A stretch of DNA of 64,000 nucleotides from DASWUZ01 sp036401375 (GTDB lineage Bacteria; Acidobacteriota; Terriglobia; Terriglobales; Acidobacteriaceae), in assembly GCA_036401375.1 (NCBI GenBank), contig DASWVB010000017.1, positions 44,369 through 108,368 on the forward strand. Reading direction: 5' to 3'. The translations under genes and the position numbers were made by a program. A model generated the notes under the pieces. It ran no database searches. It was not told where the DNA came from and saw only the letters and a program-made list of their open reading frames with translations. This document shows positions 52,380-60,841 of the stretch, in pieces. Numbering within the stretch: the stretch's first letter is position 1; each line of letters begins with the position of its first letter.

Positions 52380-53711
52380 TCAATCGAGGGCATAGATGGC
52401 GAGGCCGCTGAGCAGCTTGGGAAAGAAGTCGGTGGATTTCTGCGGCATTACCTCGCCGGCAAACGCAATCTCGCGCAGCTGGTTCATGGTGACTGGATTC
52501 ATCAGGAAGGCCACGTCAGCCTCACCACGGGTCACCTGGCCGGCAGCATCGGCGGCATCCCGCAGGTAGCGGAGGTGGGTCTGCTCCCGGATCTGCTCGG
52601 GCGTGATGCCGAGCAACTGCTCGAGGACCAGCGAGTGCAGCTGCACGACATCCAGCAGCCTCTGGCGCTCGGGAATGTGGCGCAGAGCCTCCGCGATCGG
52701 CAGCGGCCGGCCGGTGAGCAGGAAGCGTCCGCCTGCGGTTACGGCTACAAGGGCGGACCCGCCGGCGCCCGCGGACGCCAGACGATCCATCATGCCGCGA
52801 GCGTTACCGTCCGGCAACTCCTCGATGTCAAAGTATGGCTGGGCGCGAGCGAGGAATGAAGAGGACGAGAAATCCTTTAACCCGAAGACGACGCGGTGGG
52901 TTGGCAGGATGACTAGCCCGTCCGAATCCATGTTGACGAAGGTCATCATGAGGGCGGCCTCGGGGTAGGCGGGCTGGGGCAGCGCGGCGGCCTTGCGCTC
53001 GGTCTGCGCGGGGGAGGATGGCGCGTGTTCTCGCGAATAGTTCAGAGCCGTCTCATAACGGTGATGGCCATCGGCGATGATCAGCTTCTTGTCAGCCATC
53101 TCGCTGATCAGAATGTTGATGGTATTTGGATCGCTGATCTTCGATACGCGGTGCAGCACACCATAGTCGTCGGTCACCTCGATGTCAGGGGTCGCGGTTG
53201 AGTAGAGAACGCTCTCGACGCTTTGTCCCGGGTCTGAATAGAGCATGAAAATCTGGCCAAAATGCGCGTGCGTTGCCCTGAGCAGGTTCAGCCGGTCGTT
53301 CTTCGGCTTGGAGAGCGTCTGCTCGTGACGGAAGACGACTCCCTGGCTGTAGTCATAGAGCTCGCCGAGCGCGATGAAGCCGCGCCGCTCGAGGACCACG
53401 TCCTCGGAGCCGGGGACCTTGAAGCGCTGCGAATAGGCGAAGACGCAGGGTTCGTTCTCGCGCACCAGCACGCCGCTCTCCCGCCAGGCCGCGAAGTCGC
53501 GTGCGGCGCGGGTGTAAACCGTTTCGGTATGCTCTCCGTCAAACAACTCCGGCAGACCGAGGATGATGCGCACCAGGTTGTAGGGGCTGCGCTGGTAGTA
53601 GGCCTGCTGCATGGAGGGAGAAATCTTGTCGTACGGCTGGGTGACGACGTCCTCAATGCGGACTAGAGCGGGGTTATAGCGGAGTGCGCGAAAGGGATAA
53701 ATACGAGCCAT
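52380..53711 (-). CDS. DUF1015 family protein
   Basis: The ATG at 53711 gives MARIYPFRALRYNPALV, the normal start of this family, and 443 residues. Other family features are VVTQPYDKISPSMQQAYYQRSPYNLVRI, the IADGHHRYETALNY motif, MMTFVNMDSDGLVILPTHRVV, and ADVAFLMNPVTMNQLREIAFAGEVMPQKST at the end. The role of DUF1015 proteins is not established; some are encoded near serine/phosphoglycerate genes. It lies 45 bases before the amidase and may share the transcript. Confidence 0.93.
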   Translation of the reverse strand: MARIYPFRALRYNPALVRIEDVVTQPYDKISPSMQQAYYQRSPYNLVRIILGLPELFDGEHTETVYTRAARDFAAWRESGVLVRENEPCVFAYSQRFKVPGSEDVVLERRGFIALGELYDYSQGVVFRHEQTLSKPKNDRLNLLRATHAHFGQIFMLYSDPGQSVESVLYSTATPDIEVTDDYGVLHRVSKISDPNTINILISEMADKKLIIADGHHRYETALNYSREHAPSSPAQTERKAAALPQPAYPEAALMMTFVNMDSDGLVILPTHRVVFGLKDFSSSSFLARAQPYFDIEELPDGNARGMMDRLASAGAGGSALVAVTAGGRFLLTGRPLPIAEALRHIPERQRLLDVVQLHSLVLEQLLGITPEQIREQTHLRYLRDAADAAGQVTRGEADVAFLMNPVTMNQLREIAFAGEVMPQKSTDFFPKLLSGLAIYALD

Positions 53712-54041
53712 TGCGGGTCTATAAACTCCAGGAGTCTGGCAGGAAGATTCGCGCTGCTGTGAGTGCGCCGGGTGTACGGAATGCCTGCCCGATTGTATCC
53801 CACCGCAACGTCGCACCCTTTGCCGGGAGGTCCGATCGGCCCAGTTCCACACACGGGGTTTGCGCTATGGAAAGGTGTCAAGTGAGCAAAAGAGGAATGG
53901 GCGGATGAGCGTGCATGAGCGTCGCCGCCCGGGGGCAGCAGCATCATCTTTTCATGTGGCGAATCTTCAGCCGGGCTCGCGGCCGGGAGCGCACTATGAG
54001 CTGTTTCACAGCGTGCTAGCATTCTCCCACAGAGGCCAGGC
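53712..54041. other. intergenic region between divergent DUF1015 and VWFA genes
   Basis: Nothing beyond the two divergent starts is recognised. It must contain both promoters. I see no strong dyad or repeat and no open frame with family features. Confidence 0.5.
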
Positions 54042-55187
54042 GTGACGACGCGCGTTTTCCATCGCGGAAGCGAAGCTTGCCCGGAGATCGGGTGCGGCCC
54101 CCGCTCGTTGCAACAATGGCGCGGCGCGAGACGCTCGTCCAGAGCGATCGTTCGTACAGCTCTCCTGCGGCTCTTGCCTGGGCTTGCCCTCGCCCTGTGC
54201 TGCTGCCGCGCGCCGATAGCTACGGCGCAGGATGAACCGCTGAACCAGGTGCATGTGCAACCGCCCCCGCCTGCTGCGAAGGATGCTGCCAAGGACGCGC
54301 CAGCACAGCCGGCTCCGGTAGAGGGGCCAAAGGCGCTCCGTGCCCGGCCCGGTGAGCGCATCAGGGTCGATGTCAACCTGGTCCTGGTTCCTGTCACGGT
54401 CACCGACCCGCTGAACCGGCTGGTGACCGGGCTCGACAAGGAGAACTTCTTCCTTTACGAAAACAACCTGCAGGAGAAGATCAAGACGTTTTCGTGCGAG
54501 GACGCTCCGGTGTCGATCGGGGTGATCTTCGACCTCAGCGGCAGCATGTCCAACAAGATCATCCGGGCGCGCGATTCGATCACGCAGTTTCTTAAGACGG
54601 CTAATCCCCAGGACGAGTTCTTCGTGGTCGGCTTTAACGATCGGCCTGAACTGATCGAGGACTTCACCTCTTCGGTGGACGATATCGATGCCCGGCTGGC
54701 GACGGTGCAGGCGGGCCACCGCACGGCACTGCTGGACGCGATCTACTTCGGCCTCTTCAAGATGAAGCAGGCCCAGTACCAGCGCAAGGCCATCCTTATC
54801 GTGTCGGACGGGGGTGATAATCGCAGCCGTTACACGGAGAACGAGGTGCGTTCGGTGGTTCGCGAGTCGGACGTGCAGATCTATTCGATCGGCGTCTTTG
54901 ACAGCATGGCGGCGACGGAGGAGGAGCGGCAGGGGCCGATGCTGCTGAACGACATCAGCGCCGAGACGGGCGGCCGCATGTTCCAGGTCGACGACGTGGC
55001 AGACATGGCCGATATTGCGACCAAGATCAGCGCGGAGTTGAGGAACCAGTACGTTCTCGGCTACCGCCCCGACAGCCCGAAGCGGGATGGAAAATGGCGT
55101 AAATTAAAGGTGAAGCTGGTGCCGCCTCCAGGGCTGCCTCCTCTCACAGTTCACGCGCGTAACGGATACTATGCACCTTTGCAGTAG
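54042..55187 (+). CDS. secreted VWFA domain protein (acidobacterial type)
   Basis: About 381 residues from GTG 54042; the exact start is uncertain, since no strong binding site is visible. A hydrophobic signal lies near residues 38-58 (LLRLLPGLALALCCC), with an adjacent Cys triplet that may be a lipobox. A beta-rich domain, RVDVNLVLVPVTVTD...LVTGLDKENFFLYENN, precedes the VWFA domain. The MIDAS is intact: GVIFDLSGSMSNK near residue 165, then Thr and Asp downstream (HRTALLDAI, LIVSDGGDN). The C-terminus NQYVLGYRPDSP...LTVHARNGYYAP is typical of acidobacterial VWFA proteins. A surface or periplasmic role is likely. Confidence 0.87.
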   Translation: MTTRVFHRGSEACPEIGCGPRSLQQWRGARRSSRAIVRTALLRLLPGLALALCCCRAPIATAQDEPLNQVHVQPPPPAAKDAAKDAPAQPAPVEGPKALRARPGERIRVDVNLVLVPVTVTDPLNRLVTGLDKENFFLYENNLQEKIKTFSCEDAPVSIGVIFDLSGSMSNKIIRARDSITQFLKTANPQDEFFVVGFNDRPELIEDFTSSVDDIDARLATVQAGHRTALLDAIYFGLFKMKQAQYQRKAILIVSDGGDNRSRYTENEVRSVVRESDVQIYSIGVFDSMAATEEERQGPMLLNDISAETGGRMFQVDDVADMADIATKISAELRNQYVLGYRPDSPKRDGKWRKLKVKLVPPPGLPPLTVHARNGYYAPLQ

Positions 55188-56373
55188 ATGCGGGCGTTGC
55201 CGGAATATCGTAGCGACCTGCCTTATTCTGGCTGTGGCAGCTATGGCTGCAAGCCGGCCTGCTGCCGCTGAGCCCAACGGGCAGGCAGGCACTGGGCAGA
55301 CGGGGGCTGGGCAGGCGCCAGTTTCCGCGCGAGAGACTCAACCGTCGCTGACGGTGGATCGCGACCCGGTGCCATCGCCGGACCCTGACAACTCTCCCTC
55401 TTCGCCTGCATCTGAGACTGGCGCCGGGCCTGGTGCCGGGCCCGGTGCCGGGCACTCGGGCGGGCCGGATATTACGCGCGGAGCGCATGGGTACGTGCTC
55501 AGGCGGGACGTGGAGGAGGTGGTGCTGAATGCCACCGTGCTCGACGATAACAACCACCTCGTGACGACGCTCGACAAGTCCGCCTTCTCCGTCACAGAGG
55601 ACGGAGTGCCCCAGACCATTGCGTCCTTCCAGCACGAGGACATCCCCGTATCGATGGGCATTCTCATCGACAACTCGGGATCGATGCGACAGAAGCGGCA
55701 GGCGGTGAATAGCTCCGCGCTGGACCTGGTCAAGGCTTCGAATGCGCAGGACGAGGCCTTCATCGTGAACTTCTCCGACGAGGCCTTCATCGATCAGGAC
55801 TTCACGTCGGACATCAACAAGCTGCGCGACGGCCTGTCGCATATTGACTCCAAGGGAGGGACGGCACTCTACGACGCAGTAGCCGCCGCTGCCGACCAGT
55901 TAACGAAGAACGCGAAGCGCTCCAAGCAGGTGCTGCTGATCATCACGGATGGCGAAGACAACGCGTCCACCCTCAGCCTCGAGCAGACGATCCAGCGCAT
56001 CCAGGCGCTGCAGGGGCCGGTGGTCTATTCCATCGGACTGCTCTTCAAGGACGACGGAGGCGGCGGGCGTGAGGCCCATCGTGCCCGGCAGGCGTTGACC
56101 CTGCTCTCGCGGGAGACGGGAGGGGTTGCGTTCTTTCCCAAGTCGCTCGACGATGTCGACGCAGTCGCGGCGGAGGTGGCTCGCGATATCCGCAACCAGT
56201 ACACGATCGGCTACCACTCGACCAAGCCGGCCAGCCAGGGCGGCTACAGGCTGGTGCGGGTGGACGCGCATGCCAGGGGTATGCGGCACCTGATCGTTCG
56301 CACGCGCACCGGCTACTACCCTCGAAGCGCTGCCGACTCGAAGCAGACCGCCACTGCCGGTACGGCGCAGTAG
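55171..56373 (+). CDS. second secreted VWFA domain protein
   Basis: Four hundred residues from ATG 55171, overlapping the previous gene by 17 bases. A signal peptide (VATCLILAVAAMAASRPAAA) is followed by a Gly/Pro/Ala-rich linker with a GAGP repeat (about 55424-55455). The same layout follows: HLVTTLDKSAFSVTEDG, MIDAS GILIDNSGSMRQK, GGTALYDAVAAA, LIITDGEDN, and DIRNQYTIGYHSTKP...RTRTGYYPR. It is clearly a paralogue of the preceding protein, probably arisen by tandem duplication. The pair is coupled and may work together. Confidence 0.9.
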   Translation: MHLCSRCGRCRNIVATCLILAVAAMAASRPAAAEPNGQAGTGQTGAGQAPVSARETQPSLTVDRDPVPSPDPDNSPSSPASETGAGPGAGPGAGHSGGPDITRGAHGYVLRRDVEEVVLNATVLDDNNHLVTTLDKSAFSVTEDGVPQTIASFQHEDIPVSMGILIDNSGSMRQKRQAVNSSALDLVKASNAQDEAFIVNFSDEAFIDQDFTSDINKLRDGLSHIDSKGGTALYDAVAAAADQLTKNAKRSKQVLLIITDGEDNASTLSLEQTIQRIQALQGPVVYSIGLLFKDDGGGGREAHRARQALTLLSRETGGVAFFPKSLDDVDAVAAEVARDIRNQYTIGYHSTKPASQGGYRLVRVDAHARGMRHLIVRTRTGYYPRSAADSKQTATAGTAQ

Positions 56374-56508
56374 CTTTGTATTCTTATAGACGTGAGATTA
56401 CGTGATCGGAAGGATGTGACCGAGTGCGGGCGCTCCGGCTTGCCGGCGTCGCTCGGGAGTGCCGGTAACTTCGTCCCATCATGTTTGATGAAGAGGAGGC
56501 AGTGCAGA

Positions 56509-57474
56509 TCAGGCGCTCATCAGCTCCTGCAGCCGCTCCGGCTCCTCGCCCAGCCACTTGATGTTCTGCGCGGTGCCATCGAAGACCGACGAGGTCTTGA
56601 ACGGCTCGAACTTGCCTCGCATGGCTGCATCTTTCGTCCTCGCCAGCAGTGAACTGACCTGATCCTCGCTCATCGGCTGGAACGTGCGCACAGCCTCGAA
56701 CGCCTGGTCGACCATGGCCAGGCTGTCCATTCCGTTTATCACTACGGAAGTCGGCAGGTTCAGCGCGTAGTGCAGGCACTCGATGGGAGTGACAGTCTTC
56801 GAGCGCAGGATGATGCCGTTGGCCATGCTCTTCATCCCGAGAACGCCGATGCCCTTGGTAACAAGCTCGGGCACAACCAGCCTTTCGAAGCTGCGGAAGT
56901 GCGCGTCCATGACGTTGAGCGGCATCTGTACGGTGTCGAACTTGAAGCCGTTCTCCTCTGCCACCTCGAGCATGTAGAGGTGAATGCGGGGATCCTTGTG
57001 ACCGGTAAATCCAATGTAGCGGATCTTGCCGGCCTGCCGTGCCTCGAGCAGGGCGGCGTGGGCGCCGTCCTCACCATCGAAGATGCGGTTGGGGTCCTCA
57101 AAGCGGAGGATCTCATGATGCTGTACCAGGTCGATGTGGCCGGTGCGCAGACGACGCAGGGACTGGTCAAGCTGCTTCGCTGCTTCCTTCTTCGAGCGGC
57201 CGTCGATCTTGGTCATCAGGAAGACCTTTTCCCGATAGCCGTCCTCGAGAGCCTTGCCCATGCGGGTCTCACTCAATCCGCCGTTGTAGTCCCAGGAGTT
57301 GTCCATGAAGTTGATCCCGCGGTCGATGGCGGTGCGCACGATCCTGTGGGCATCTTCTTCTTCGACATGTTTAAGCGAGAGGTGCCAGCCGCCCAGGCCA
57401 ATGGCGGAGACCCTCTCCCCGGTGCTGCCAAGTGTGCGGTAGATCATCTCTGGATGGGTGGCCTGGTTCGACAT
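56509..57474 (-). CDS. aldo/keto reductase, PdxI/YeaE-like group
   Basis: Three hundred and twenty-one residues. It starts MIYRTLGSTGERVSAIGLGGWH near residue 10 and shows the catalytic Asp and Tyr in NFMDNSWDYNGGLSE, Lys in FLMTKIDG and His in HIDLVQHHEIL. Later, GIGVLGMKSMANGIIL and SVVINGMDS mark the YdhF/YbjS-like monooxygenase-type subgroup. It is an NAD(P)H oxidoreductase of unknown substrate. It is convergent with the VWFA genes and unrelated to the reductase at 11721-12623 beyond the superfamily. Confidence 0.88.
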   Translation of the reverse strand: MSNQATHPEMIYRTLGSTGERVSAIGLGGWHLSLKHVEEEDAHRIVRTAIDRGINFMDNSWDYNGGLSETRMGKALEDGYREKVFLMTKIDGRSKKEAAKQLDQSLRRLRTGHIDLVQHHEILRFEDPNRIFDGEDGAHAALLEARQAGKIRYIGFTGHKDPRIHLYMLEVAEENGFKFDTVQMPLNVMDAHFRSFERLVVPELVTKGIGVLGMKSMANGIILRSKTVTPIECLHYALNLPTSVVINGMDSLAMVDQAFEAVRTFQPMSEDQVSSLLARTKDAAMRGKFEPFKTSSVFDGTAQNIKWLGEEPERLQELMSA

Positions 57475-57540
57475 AGCTTCTCCTCGCGCCTGCTCTCCGG
57501 CTCTAACCGTTAGGATGCGGAGAGGTGCGTTGGAAGTAGT

Positions 57541-57834
57541 TCAGTCGATCGCGCCGCTGGGCTCGCCTGTGGGTGCGTCGAGCTCATCGAGGAAGGCATC
57601 CTTGATGAGTTCAAGGGCCTCTGCACGGTTCAAGCCTTCGGCCTGCTCGAGCGCGTTGGCGATGTGGGCGGCCAGGTCGGCCAGCACCACTCCCCACTGC
57701 TCAGGCTGCTTCCACGCGCCGGCACGCAGGCTGACGTGCTGGTCCTGCTGCGCGATCCAGACGCGCAGCAGTTCAAAGGATTGCGGGTCCTGGCGAGCGG
57801 CAGGGGGAATCGTGAGCTGGTCCTTGTTTGACAT
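57541..57834 (-). CDS. DUF5076 family small protein
   Basis: Starting at ATG 57834 it has 97 residues: MSNKDQLTIPPAARQDPQS, then FELLRVWIAQQDQHVSLRAGAW, WGVVLADLAAHIANAL and LIKDAFLDELDAP. The ELLRVWIA.....H.SL....W..P..WG..LAD..RHIA pattern is the DUF5076 signature. It is small, cytoplasmic and of unknown role. The frame continues upstream, but that part is not conserved. It lies 66 bases after the aldo/keto reductase start on the same strand. Confidence 0.82.
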   Translation of the reverse strand: MSNKDQLTIPPAARQDPQSFELLRVWIAQQDQHVSLRAGAWKQPEQWGVVLADLAAHIANALEQAEGLNRAEALELIKDAFLDELDAPTGEPSGAID

Positions 57835-57940
57835 GGGGCGCCAAGGAAATTGTCTCGCAACCGGCAGCTTGACGCCAGCAGTCCGGCTGCACGGATGCCG
57901 ATCCGACGCTGGGGACCTGCTCTCACCCAAGCCACGATGA

Positions 57941-58798
57941 TCAAAGGCGGTTCGCCGACCGGTCAGAGTTGTTTACACCTGCGGCCCGCGCTTCATAGAG
58001 TTTGGCGTCGATCAGGAAGCGGAACCAGAAGGTCTGGAGGACCCAGAAGATGAAGCCCTCTGTACCGTCGAGGAAGCCGAGGCGAAGCACGAAGCGGTAG
58101 AAGAAGAGGCCGAAGGGCCGCACAAACAGGGGGCTGTTGTTGTAGAGCCTCCGCACGAAGCGCTTGCGTTCGATGGCGTTGCCAAGCGCCCGGCCCGGCA
58201 CACGGTGCGAGGAAGCAGCCGTCGCCTGCACCTCCAGGACCTCGGCATCTGACCAGCGGTTATGGCGCGCCGTCCACTCCGACAGTGACATTCTGACGTC
58301 GTCGACCATGAGGCCGGAGAGCTGCCTCGAGCCGCCCGCGGTGAGGTAGAAGTGCTGATCGTAGTGGCGCTGCTCGCAGCGGCCCACTCCATTACGGAAG
58401 AGCCGCAGGTGCCAGGTTGGCGACATGCCTCCGTGGCGCAGGATGCGTCCGAGGAAGCGCAGATTGCGTGCCAGCAGGAAGCCGCTCTCCGGGGGCGTGT
58501 CGGGCAACGCAAGGATGCTGGCTATCAGCTCCGGCTCGAGCACCTCGTCGGCGTCCAGGTGCAGCTGCCATGCGTATTTCAGCGGTAGAGTATCGATGGC
58601 CCAGTTCCGCTGCTCCCCATAGCTGCTGAATGCATGCTGCACGACGGTCGCGCCGGCTGCTCGCGCTATGCCGGCGGTGTCGTCACGGCTGAACGAGTCG
58701 ACCACGTGAACATCGTCCGAGACCTCGAGAGCGGCGCGCAGGGTGGCGGGAAGGGAATCGCACGAATTGTAAGTGAGGATGATGACGGAAGGCTTCAA
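57941..58798 (-). CDS. GT2 glycosyltransferase (WaaE/KdtX-like)
   Basis: TTG at 58798, with AAAGG four bases before it, gives 285 residues; the open frame extends into the upstream gene, so a later start is needed. Core motifs are KPSVIILTYNSCDSLPATL, VHVVDSFSRDDT, EQRNWAID, WQLHLDADEVL and SGFLLARNLRFLGR. The late region HRWSDAEVLE with a hydrophobic tail (FGLFFYRFVLRLGFLDGTEGFI) matches the WaaE/KdtX lipopolysaccharide-core family. It probably adds a sugar to the growing polymer or core. It is the last gene of the nucleotide-sugar operon. Confidence 0.9.
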   Translation of the reverse strand: MKPSVIILTYNSCDSLPATLRAALEVSDDVHVVDSFSRDDTAGIARAAGATVVQHAFSSYGEQRNWAIDTLPLKYAWQLHLDADEVLEPELIASILALPDTPPESGFLLARNLRFLGRILRHGGMSPTWHLRLFRNGVGRCEQRHYDQHFYLTAGGSRQLSGLMVDDVRMSLSEWTARHNRWSDAEVLEVQATAASSHRVPGRALGNAIERKRFVRRLYNNSPLFVRPFGLFFYRFVLRLGFLDGTEGFIFWVLQTFWFRFLIDAKLYEARAAGVNNSDRSANRL

Positions 58799-58870
58799 CG
58801 TGCCTTTATTCTCAACTGCGCGCTGCGGGGAGGGCAAGCTGTGCGCCGGAGGCGCCCGAACCGGCAACGC

Positions 58871-58908
58871 GGCAGTGCTGGCCCGGCAGTGCTGACCGGG
58901 CAGTGCTA
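58871..58908 (-). repeat. three-copy 14-base tandem repeat between wecG-like and GT2 genes
   Basis: Three copies of GGCAGTGCTG/A spaced exactly 14 bases apart start at 58871, 58885 and 58899; the third runs into the WecG-like stop codon at 58906-58908. The repeat is intergenic and may have grown by slippage. Confidence 0.8.
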
Positions 58909-59670
58909 GCCCTCGATGGGCAGCTGGTCGCGATACTTCACGAGCAGTCCGAGCAGGCTGCGGGCGCCCCAGTAGCGCGGGAGGTAGCGGCCTGGCGAGG
59001 AGATGCAGCGAAAGAGCCATCCAAGTCTCAGCTTGTCGGCCCACATGGGGATGAAGACCTGGTCTCCACTCATGAAGGCGATGGCCGCTCCAACGCAGTG
59101 AATGCTGGGCTGGTAGTCGAGGCTTCGCTTGAGGTAGAGCCCAAGCCGCTCCTGGTTTCCTCCCCCGATGGTGATCACGATGTGCTTTGGCCGGCGGACG
59201 CTGAGGCGCTCCAGCAGAACGGTGTCGACGATGGCGCCGGGGTAGAACGGCGCGATATAGACATCCTCGTCGGTGACCGCGATGCCCTGCTCACGAAGCC
59301 AGTGAAGATTGGTTCGCGCGCTATTTTTGCTGGCCATGATCCAGAAGCAGCCTCCCGGAACGAGCAACTCCGGCTGGCGCGCCAGTTCGCTGAAGTATTC
59401 AAGCCCGGACAGGCGGCGTATCTTATCGCGCTCGAGCAGGTTCCAGATGAGCACCATCATCGCGCTGTCCGTGATGGCTACATCGGAGTTGAGCAGGGCC
59501 TCACGGTACTCCGCATCGCGGGGCAGGTTCTTCAGCGCCGGGGCGGCTGGAACCACCAGCAGCCCGCCATTTTTCATCATGGTGATGGCTTCATGCACAT
59601 CGCCCGTGAAGAACCGGATACCAAGTATCTGGCGGAACCGTCCGAGGCGGGGAGTGACCAGGGCGGTCAT
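58906..59670 (-). CDS. WecG/TagA/CpsF-family glycosyltransferase
   Basis: ATG 59670 overlaps the epimerase stop by four bases (ATGA), and is preferred to a longer start. The product has 254 residues. Family features are ILGIRFFTGDVHEAI, NSDVAITDSAMMV (the usual catalytic Asp-Gly is here Asp-Ser), HIVITIGGGNQE (donor loop), VGAAIAFMSGDQVF and RCISSPGRYLPRYW. It would transfer an amino sugar to a polyprenyl-linked acceptor in polymer synthesis. The Asp-Ser change at the active site deserves a check against relatives. Confidence 0.87.
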   Translation of the reverse strand: MTALVTPRLGRFRQILGIRFFTGDVHEAITMMKNGGLLVVPAAPALKNLPRDAEYREALLNSDVAITDSAMMVLIWNLLERDKIRRLSGLEYFSELARQPELLVPGGCFWIMASKNSARTNLHWLREQGIAVTDEDVYIAPFYPGAIVDTVLLERLSVRRPKHIVITIGGGNQERLGLYLKRSLDYQPSIHCVGAAIAFMSGDQVFIPMWADKLRLGWLFRCISSPGRYLPRYWGARSLLGLLVKYRDQLPIEG

Positions 59671-60656
59671 AGCCTTGAGCTTGCCATGACCTGCGTCTCG
59701 ATCCACTCATAGGTCTTCTTCATCCCGTCCCTGAGGCGGATGGAGGGCTGCCAGCCGAGATAGTTCATGATCTTGGTATTGTCGCTGTTCCGTCCATTCA
59801 CTCCCTTTGGCGCGTCGAGGTTGTACTTTCTTCTTACGCGGATGCCGGCGATGTCTTCGACCACATCGACGAGCTGGTTGATGGTCACCAGCTCATCACT
59901 GCCGAGGTTGATGGGCTCGTGGATATCGCTCTCGAAGATCGAGAGAATGCCATGGGTGCAATCGTCGATGTACATGAAGCTGCGAGTCTGGTTGCCGTCG
60001 CCCCATATCTCGATCTCGTGGCGTCCGGAGGCGGCGGCCTCAAGGATCTTGCGGCAGATCGCAGCCGGCGCCTTTTCTCTGCCGCCGGTCCAGGTGCCCC
60101 AGGGTCCGTAGACATTGTGGAAGCGGGCGACCCGGCACTGCAGGCCGAAGTCTTCCTCGAAGTGGCGGCACATCCGCTCGCTGAAGAGCTTCTCCCATCC
60201 GTAGCCGTCCTCCGGCATCGCCGGGTAGGCGTCCTCTTCCTTCAGCGGCACAACGGCTGCGCTCGACTGCTTCTCGGCGTTGTAGACGCAGGCTGAGGAG
60301 GAGTAGAAGAATCGCTCCACACCCGAGTCCCGGGCCGCCATAAGCATGTGCGTATTGGTCAGAACGCTGAGCATGCAGCGGGCCCTGTTGGCCTCGATGA
60401 AGCCCATACCACCCATGTCCGCGGCCAGCTGGAATACCGCGTCCATGTCTTCGCAGGCGGCGTAGCAGTTCGGTCTCTCCATGAGATCGAGGACCAGGTT
60501 CTCTACACCATCAAATCTCTGATGCCATTCTTCCAGGGGCTTCAAATCGACAACACGGATGTTCCGCGCCCCGTTCGCCAGCAGACTCTTGACCAGATGG
60601 CCACCAATGAATCCGCCTCCCCCGCAGACTACGGCGTTCAGGCCCTTGATTTCCAT
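59667..60656 (-). CDS. GDP-mannose 3,5-epimerase-like NAD epimerase
   Basis: ATG 60656 follows GGAGGAAGG and gives 329 residues. The NAD loop is VVCGGGGFIGGHL. DMGGMGFIEANRA, SSSACVYNAEK (with the acid/base Cys), and YGWEKLFSERMCRHFEEDFG (Tyr-x3-Lys) match the GDP-mannose 3,5-epimerase group, as do RVARFHNVYGPWGTW and GGREKAPAAICRK. Such enzymes make GDP-L-galactose or GDP-L-gulose from GDP-mannose. With gmd and fcl nearby, three GDP-sugar routes meet in one operon. An unusual dehydratase relative cannot be ruled out. Confidence 0.88.
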   Translation of the reverse strand: MEIKGLNAVVCGGGGFIGGHLVKSLLANGARNIRVVDLKPLEEWHQRFDGVENLVLDLMERPNCYAACEDMDAVFQLAADMGGMGFIEANRARCMLSVLTNTHMLMAARDSGVERFFYSSSACVYNAEKQSSAAVVPLKEEDAYPAMPEDGYGWEKLFSERMCRHFEEDFGLQCRVARFHNVYGPWGTWTGGREKAPAAICRKILEAAASGRHEIEIWGDGNQTRSFMYIDDCTHGILSIFESDIHEPINLGSDELVTINQLVDVVEDIAGIRVRRKYNLDAPKGVNGRNSDNTKIMNYLGWQPSIRLRDGMKKTYEWIETQVMASSRL

Positions 60657-60841
60657 CCGTTCCCTTCCTCCTTGCAACCCATCGACGCCTTACAGGGCCG
60701 GCTGATCGTGCCGTGCTCTCACGTCCGTATTTGCCCTGCCTTGCGGTTTGGCAGGCGCGCAGCCGGCAGCTCCCTCTTACTCGACCTTACCGCAATCTTT
60801 GCAGAGCTCGCGCATTCACACCTTTTGCAATCTTGCCCGGT

